A stretch of 64,000 nt of DNA, taken from positions 62,620,001 through 62,684,000 of the forward strand of contig OZ231126.1 of NCBI GenBank assembly GCA_965153355.1, written 5' to 3'. Shown in pieces: positions 30,601 to 64,000 of this stretch (position 1 is the stretch's first letter; each line of letters starts with the position of its first letter). The position numbers were made by a program, and so were the translations under genes. A model generated the notes under the pieces. The model saw nothing but the letters and a program-made list of their open reading frames with translations. It did no database searches and was not told the DNA's origin. This stretch comes from Flaccisagitta enflata (Eukaryota > Chaetognatha > Sagittoidea > Aphragmophora).

Positions 30601-30652
30601 GAAAGTGAGAAATAAGGAGGATATGAAAATTGGAGAAAAAAAAAAAAGAAAA

Positions 30653-57730
<27,078 letters not shown>

Positions 57731-57776
57731 TCGTAAACTTCGAGGTAATGGGCTGCTGGTTGGCCACTATATTTTT

Positions 57777-57894
57777 AGGTGCGACAAAGCACCTTTATAA
57801 CAGGCTGTGTCCTTCGGTTGGTTGGTCGGTTGGTCGGTCGGTAAAGCATTCGACGATCCACACGTCGCACCTTACTGGCCTACTTGGCCTCGTT
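57777..57894 (-). mobile_element. Key/hairpin element A5
   Basis: On the + strand: TTTTT, AGGTGCGACAAAGCACCT (57777-57794), TTATAACAGGCTGTGTCC, (GGTT/GGTC)n, GCATTCGACGATCCACACGT, CGCACCTTACTGGCCTACTT, GGCCTCGTT. Confidence 0.92.
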
Positions 57895-58028
57895 AGTGAT
57901 CAATACGCACATATCGGTAATGGAGACTGTTTTTGATTCGGGTTACGCAATTGATGAATCATCCGTTGCCTGGAAAGTTTATTTGGTGATGTTTAGCATA
58001 ACAGCATTTTTGTCTGACACCATCGAGG

Positions 58029-58031
58029 TTT

Positions 58032-58126
<95 letters not shown>

Positions 58127-58138
58127 GCTGTAGTTGCT
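58029..58138. repeat. (GTT)n microsatellite
   Basis: About 36 units. Confidence 0.97.
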
Positions 58139-58520
58139 GTTGTTTGAGCATGAATAAAAAAGAAATTTGTCAGTGCTGGTCGAACGTAAAACCAAATCTA
58201 AAATGTGATGCCTAAGTACGCAGCTTACATTTTGTCAGTGAATAGTAGTTATTTAGTCTGTAATCATGTTAAAATAGGTACGCAAATAATTGTTGGGGCA
58301 TTTCTAAAATTTCCCTATCATAAAAAAAAATTGAAAAAAAAAAAGAGATCAAAAGTTTCTGTTTCGGCGATAACAAATCCTTGTATTATTTTCTGCTGTT
58401 GTTGTTTCGGTTAATGTTTAGATTGTTGTTGTCATGGTTTTTTTGCTAGTTTTGATGTTGCCGTTGTAGTTGGCGTAAATCATGCACGGATATAGGTCAA
58501 AGGAATTTGTAGGTTGTTCT

Positions 58521-58780
<260 letters not shown>

Positions 58781-58785
58781 CCATT

Positions 58786-59070
58786 TCAGTCTTCCTCATC
58801 TTCAAGAGTCTCGTATTTTTCCCCTTCGACGGGCATCGATTGATGAAACTTCCCTCTGGCGGCATAATCCTCATTTTCGTCCGTCAACTGCGACGTCGTC
58901 GTCGAGAGCAAAGGAGTTTTCCGAGACACAATCATCTGAGAAAGGATACGGTAATGATTAATTGTTGCTGTTGTCGATGTTGTTGCTTTGTCTGCTGTGA
59001 TCAGCTCATGTATGCTTTGCCTTAGTTATAACTGTTGTATAATTGCGTTGTTATTGGAGGATGTTCCAAA

Positions 59071-59154
<84 letters not shown>

Positions 59155-60908
59155 AGATGTTGTTTTGGTTGTAGTTTTTTTCGCTGTTTTCCTCGTTGTC
59201 GTTGTAAGTATAGTTGTTGATGTTATTGTTGATGTAGTTAATGTTGTTCGTCTCAGTAGTTTACTTACTTGTTCCACTTCCTTGACTCTGGCAGATCCTT
59301 TTGCGTTCGATCCTCGAGTTTTGGCCAGCAGAACTCGTAAAGAATCCAAAAGACAGAAATCCGCGACCCCGTGAGGAAGGCCCGGATTGAAGCGTCCTGT
59401 ATCATAGTTCAATTGTCAGGTAAATAATAGAAACAAGGCCGGATACACGGCTACCGAAGTCGCGTGCGGGTGGGCAGGGGCAGTGATGAAAACTAGTATG
59501 ACCTAGAATGACTTAAAATGACTTAAAATGACTTATCATGAGTTAAAAAAAAGAATTGATAAAAAAAGTAAAAGTGTGACCGACAGACCAATCGACGGAC
59601 GGACGGACACAGCGGGGTGTTGAATCGCGTAGCACGCGACCAAAAACACAAGTATGAACTATGATCAGTGCGGCGGTTTGAACTGATCGACTTTGGGCTT
59701 GGCTGAAATTTACATCGACAAGGTCATCTAGAAGACAGAGTTCTGGGACTGGGAGCACAAGAATGCAGATCTTATTCCTTATGGAAAAGTATGGCAGATA
59801 GCAGTCTGTCATACGTGAGTGTGTGTGATTGTGTCTGTGCGTGCGCGTGCGAGTTTTTCCTCAACATAGTCTAACACGAAACTAAGTTTGTATTCGTTCG
59901 CAGGTGACAAGAAACATTACGTTCTTGCCATGTTTTTCACCATGTTGCTTTATGATCACCATGTTCCCCAGGATGACATGTATTTACGTAGGCGGAGGGC
60001 CGGAGGCGTTGGAAATGTCGTTCACAACGTCAATGGAGATTTCAAACAATCTATATTATAAAAGTCTTTATTTTTCTATAAAATCAACTCATTTACTCAT
60101 TTAATATATTTCAAGAACCCTTCGATCCTCAAATTATCACCAAATTTTCTTTTCTCACTAACAACAACAATTGAGGATGAACTAAGATCATAGGATTTCA
60201 AACTATTTACAAAATAAGAGAGAGTACGTTTCCACTGTTTTTGCCCCGTTTTGCAGTGTTTTAATGATGAACGACATTATGCAAATTAGCATGGACAGAC
60301 AACATCAAGTATGATGATGAAAAATGAGTAATCTTCTGCTTTGTTTCATGAAAGGAAAATGAATTGCAAATGCTTTGCCGTGCCCGCCTAGATGATGCCA
60401 AACGGGCCTAGATGGACGGACAGCCTGATAGACGGGTCGGATCACTCAGGTTAGTGCTTTTTGAGAGGCTGTGTGTGTCCAATATTCTTTGTTTACCTAT
60501 ATAATAGTAGAGTAAACCAGCAGAGACGACGGTTATAAGTGCGTAAATCCACTGAATCAGGAACATGACAATTATGCTAAAAATGGCTCCTGCCAGAGAC
60601 GTCCAGTGCGAATGCAAGGCCGAGTACCATGACCGCGGTTGTGGAACGATTTCTGGGCCAAAACCAGCCAACTCGTGATTGGGATCTGGAAAACCAATAG
60701 AAAACACATCGAGGAATTAGAGGTGCAAAAAAAACACTCATCAGACAGACAGACAGACAGACAGACAGACTGACAAACACCCACACAAACGCACACACTG
60801 TGACAGTGACCCAGAGGTGCCGGTTTTGTGTAGCACGGTAGCAACGCTACGCGGCAGGTGAGCGCTGAAGTGCGGCAGATATGGCCGGCCTAGGATGCAG
60901 GAGGATAC

Positions 60909-60964
<56 letters not shown>

Positions 60965-60968
60965 AAAC

Positions 60969-61000
<32 letters not shown>

Positions 61001-63003
61001 AATTTAAGAAAGAAAGCAAGATCCTCCAATGTGTAAAGTCTGCGCAGGCGATTCATTAGTCAGTGGATCTAATCCTCATTTACATATTGCAGTTTTTTTA
61101 TTTCTTACGATACACAACATTCTTTTTCAAGATCAAAAAGTTATTTCTTATTGTCAATTGATTATCTATTTTAACGACGGTAAAAAGCCCCATGACAACG
61201 AAAATAAGCAAGTATGATTGATCTAATTCTAGAATCTCTTTTCTTTCAAATATCATTGGGATTTGTTTGAAAGGAAATATATATAGAAAAAATGACTAAG
61301 CGGAAGTGAAATAATTCAGTTTTTGACCTCTATGATGACGCTACAGTAAAGACAGTTACTCGTGACTGTTAGCCTTTTACAGTTTGGAAAAAGTTGAATA
61401 CCCCTGCCCGCTTCAAGGTGGTCGTGTGATACGACCTGTATTAGAGGTGTCACGATTTTTTTCTTCACAGAATCGACCAGGTCGATCGAATCATGGTCGA
61501 TTAAAAAAACAATATCGACTCAGTATCGACCACAGGTCGATTTTTTGCCAGTTAGCCCTCTTCCCATATAGAATTGCTGTTTACTGTCACAGCAACATGT
61601 TTGAGAAACCACTCGGTATCACAAGATGAAACATTTGGGATTTTGACCTTTGCTTTGTAGATATTTGTAGTCGATAGAAGAAAAACAATATTGTTGCGGA
61701 TGGGTGGGCAGGGGCATCCAACCCCCATCCATACCCCAACCCACCCCCAACACTCAAACATCCACAAAAAGTATCGAAAAACTCGATTTCCCACTCAACT
61801 ATCACCATGATAGACGGACAGATGGACGGACGGACAGACAGATGGACGGATGGACAGACGGACGGACAGACGAATGGACGAATGGACGGGCAGACAGACG
61901 GACAGATGGATGGACGGACGGACAAACAGACGGACGGACGGACAGATGGACGAATGGACAGTTGGACAGACGGATGGACGGACAGACGGACAGATGGAAG
62001 GACTGAGGGACGGACGGACCAATGGACCAACAATTGGAGAAAGCCTCTTAAAGAATTACGTGTTCGCAACTAAAAAGAGTAAAGAAGCACTCATTGGGAG
62101 CAGAAGAAAACTCTGCTGAAAGCCGAAGGTATTTTATTTGTTACTTTATCTAACCTGTTCTTTTTTGTTTTTTTTAATTGAACAAGGCGACATTGAGCGC
62201 GCTTGTTAGTTTTTTTAGTTGCTGACAGTTGACTCTATCAGAGGCTTTGTCCGTCCATCTGTTGGTCCATCTGTCGGGCCGTGACGCTTGAGTTAAAAAC
62301 GCAAAGACATGCATTTACGATTTACAAAGTTGCTCTTTATGCATATCAATCTGAGGAGGGTGTGAGCAAGCCCCGTGAAGCTTGACTCAAGCTTGAATTT
62401 TCTCGCCTCGATTCCATAGTTTTTTGCACATTTTCATTTTAAACAAATGATTTTTTTGATTGTTTTCAATTCATTCATCATTCCATTTTTATTCATTCAA
62501 CATTAACAGTACTCGGTTTAGCAAGCTTATTTCTTATTTTAAATCAGAGATCAATCTCATTTCTAAATTTTTGCTAGCCTCCTTTGTGCTAAAAAAAAGA
62601 AGAAAAAAATCGACCCGATACAGTTGTCATTTGGTAAATCAGGAAGATTATTTAGAAATGTAGAAAATCGACCCGATTGATCTTTTAGACGATAGTATCG
62701 TGACTTCTCTGACCTGTATCAATAGTGTGGGGAAGTGGTTACTAAATACCACTCAGAATGGAGGAGTGCAGTCCTACACAACCCACAGCCTAGATGTACA
62801 TTTGAAAAGTGTGGCAGCTAATGCTGTAATTTTGATGCTACGCGGTGGCTTAGCAGATTCGGCACCTCTGTCAGTGACACACACACACACACACGCGCGC
62901 CCACACACACACACGTACACATACACAATTAAAAACGCAAAATACATTATTCAGTCAGGCAGACAGACTGACTGACACACAGACAGACAGATAGACTGAC
63001 AGA

Positions 63004-63068
<65 letters not shown>

Positions 63069-63367
63069 TCAGTTCTTCTCACCAGAATAGACAGGTTCAT
63101 ACGCCGCCTCATCTTTCTCTAGGAAGCCCTCATTCCCTTCGATCTCTCCTCCTCCTCCTCCTCCTCCTCCACTCTTCACACCTCTGGCGGCGGGACTCAA
63201 AGTTAGTGCGAAGTAAGCGTAGTCCACCGCCGCATACGTCAGCAGGTAGGGCATAGTCACTATGGGTCCCAGAGTGTTGACTCCACCCAACAAGATGAAG
63301 ACGACCGATATCGAACTTATGGCCAATAGACCGTAGATTGGGACCCGGTTGGGACCACGCCCTTTGG
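58786..63367 (-). CDS. SLC12A8: SLC12A8-like cation-chloride cotransporter family member, 3' part
   Basis: Exons in transcript order (minus): 63367-63083, 60685-60497, about 59397-59269, 58935-58786 (TGA), joining in phase. The first carries GRGPNRVPIYGLLAISSISV and GGVNTLGPIVTMPYLLTYAA followed by VDYAYFALTL. This is the membrane-helix signature of the SLC12 amino acid-polyamine-cation family, closest by eye to SLC12A8. A Gly-rich insert and acidic linker follow. The second has WTSLAGAIFSIIVMFLIQWI and ALITVVSAGLLYYYIG, the last two helices. The third (GRFNPGLPHGVADFCLLDSL) and fourth encode the cytosolic tail ending ETLEDEED. Family members move ions or small solutes across membranes. Earlier helices lie beyond 64 kb. 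Introns hold (GTT)n, (GAAA)n and several short mobile elements. Confidence 0.82.
59070..59156. repeat. (GTT)n microsatellite
   Basis: About 28 units in an SLC12A8-like intron. Confidence 0.97.
59432..59641 (+). mobile_element. Key/hairpin element B7
   Basis: AACAAGGCCGGATACACGGC, AGTCGCGTGCGGGTGGGCAG, GGGCAGTGATG, a short (ATGACTTAAA)n, (GGAC)n core, ACACAGCGGGGTGTTG, and hairpin AATCGCGTAGCACGCGACC (59623-59641), then AAAAA. Confidence 0.88.
60743..60772. repeat. (GACA)n microsatellite
   Basis: Seven GACA units just upstream (minus sense) of the SLC12A8-like exon at 60685. Confidence 0.9.
60913..61016. repeat. (GAAA)n microsatellite
   Basis: About 25 GAAA units with two interruptions. Confidence 0.97.
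61017..61683. other. SLC12A8-like intron, no further feature seen
   Basis: AT-rich. It includes three GGTCGAT/ATCGACC-type motifs near 61478-61540 (CAGGTCGATCGAATCATGGT, CGACCACAGGTCGATTT) with no known meaning. Confidence 0.4.
61684..62071 (+). mobile_element. Key/hairpin element C5 (GTTGCG type), expanded core
   Basis: TGTTGCGGATGGGTGGGCAG, GGGCATCC, then a ~200-bp (GGAC/GACA/GATG)n core (61805-62030), GAAAGCCTCTTAAAGAATTA and the degenerate hairpin AATTACGTGTTCGCAACT (62054-62071), then AAAAA. The AACAAG head is altered. Confidence 0.75.
62218..62292 (-). mobile_element. Degenerate key/hairpin element tail
   Basis: On the + strand: TTTTTTTAGTTGCTGACAGT, TGACTCTATCAGAGGCTTTG, TCCGTCC and a short (GGTCC) core. 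Confidence 0.5.
62293..62870. other. SLC12A8-like intron, no further feature seen
   Basis: AT-rich sequence without exon signals or recognised repeats. Confidence 0.4.
62876..63070. repeat. (CA)n with (CAGA/GACA)n
   Basis: CA blocks at about 62876-62926 and 62998-63069, with GACAGAC units between. Ends 13 bp from the SLC12A8-like exon at 63083. Confidence 0.95.
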
Positions 63368-64000
63368 CTGCAAACGAGGAAAAGAAATTCGTAAAGGTTT
63401 CACTCGCTCTGTTTGTCGGTCTGTCTTTCTGCCTTTCGATCTGTCCATTCGTGGTTGTCATTTGCATCAACGCCCCAGCCTAAAATCGAAATCAATGTTC
63501 CTGCGATTGATGGTCCGTCCATCCAAACTTTTGTGGAGAAAAGCTAAAAATAGTCCATATTACTGTGTTTTTTTCATCAAATTCGAAAATCAAGAACCAT
63601 TTTTTCATTCATTCATTTATTCATTCATTCATTGATTCATTGATTCATTCATTCATTCATTCATTCATTCATTCATTCATTCATTCATTCATTCATTCAT
63701 ACAATCATTTATTCATCCACATATTTGATCGTCCATCCATGAGCTTGTTCATTTATTCATTCAGTCAATCATTCATACATTCGATCATTCATTCCTTATT
63801 ATAGTATTTAGGTTCAAATCGAGAGGGCGCATCGTTCACTTAGTTGACATGTTCATATGTTCTCGCGTTAAACGCGCATTTGCTGATAAAAGTCAGATTT
63901 TGGAATTTGATCAATGAAGGAGAGGAAAGAACCGAACGATTAAGGATGAACAGGGGATGAACGATCTTGAAATGGTGTGTCGAGAAAAAAAACGGATACA
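63368..64000. other. SLC12A8-like intron or upstream region
   Basis: Contains (CATT)n at about 63602-63702 and otherwise no exon that I can identify. The gene must continue beyond the window. Confidence 0.5.
63602..63702. repeat. (CATT)n microsatellite
   Basis: About 25 units. Confidence 0.97.

Overview
The window is nuclear DNA of an intron-rich animal, almost certainly an invertebrate; the species cannot be told from sequence alone. Canonical GT-AG introns, an ANKMY1-like gene (MORN, ankyrin and MYND), an SLC12A8-like transporter and a secreted SEA/LDL-receptor-A/fibronectin-III/Ig protein all point to Metazoa. The DNA is very rich in microsatellites, mainly (CT)n, (CA)n, (GTT)n and (CATT)n, and in short dispersed repeats. 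Most long open frames lie in microsatellites and are not genes.

Layout. 0-6.5 kb (+): a family-B, protein-primed-type DNA polymerase gene of Polinton/adintovirus affinity, split by spliceosomal introns whose exons can nearly all be joined in phase. 6.7-8.9 kb (+): a seven-exon gene I do not recognise. 11.6-15.35 kb (+): a single-pass membrane protein with a Pro/Ser/Thr-rich stalk built from consecutive phase-1 exons and an NPxY-bearing tail. 15.8-17.4 kb (+): two intronless orphan ORFs. 18-30 kb: a repeat-dominated stretch with a mariner-type MITE, a non-LTR retrotransposon 3' end, a foldback palindrome and many short mobile elements. 30.65-55.85 kb (-): a 25-kb ANKMY1-like gene. One 14-kb intron of it contains a whole intronless gene on the opposite strand, 42.67-46.46 kb (+). 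58.8-63.4 kb (-): the 3' part of an SLC12A8-like cation-chloride cotransporter whose 5' end lies beyond the window.

The most striking pattern is not a gene. About twenty short elements (roughly 110-650 bp) share one architecture: a 5' AACAAG head followed by a small hairpin, a 9-11 nt 'key' sequence, a (GACC/GACG)n core, ACAxAGC plus TATAGAG, and a 3' hairpin whose right arm is the reverse complement of the key, immediately before an A-run. The key differs between subfamilies (AGGTGCGAC, AGTCGCGTGC, AGTCGCGGAC, AGATGCGTCC, GTTGCG), and it changes together in the 5' copy and in the hairpin. Three copies have paralogous empty sites inside this window. These show insertion within or at an A-run without target-site duplication, so the A-run belongs to the target. 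This resembles non-autonomous Helentron/HINE (DINE-1-like) elements. No autonomous Rep/helicase gene is visible here.
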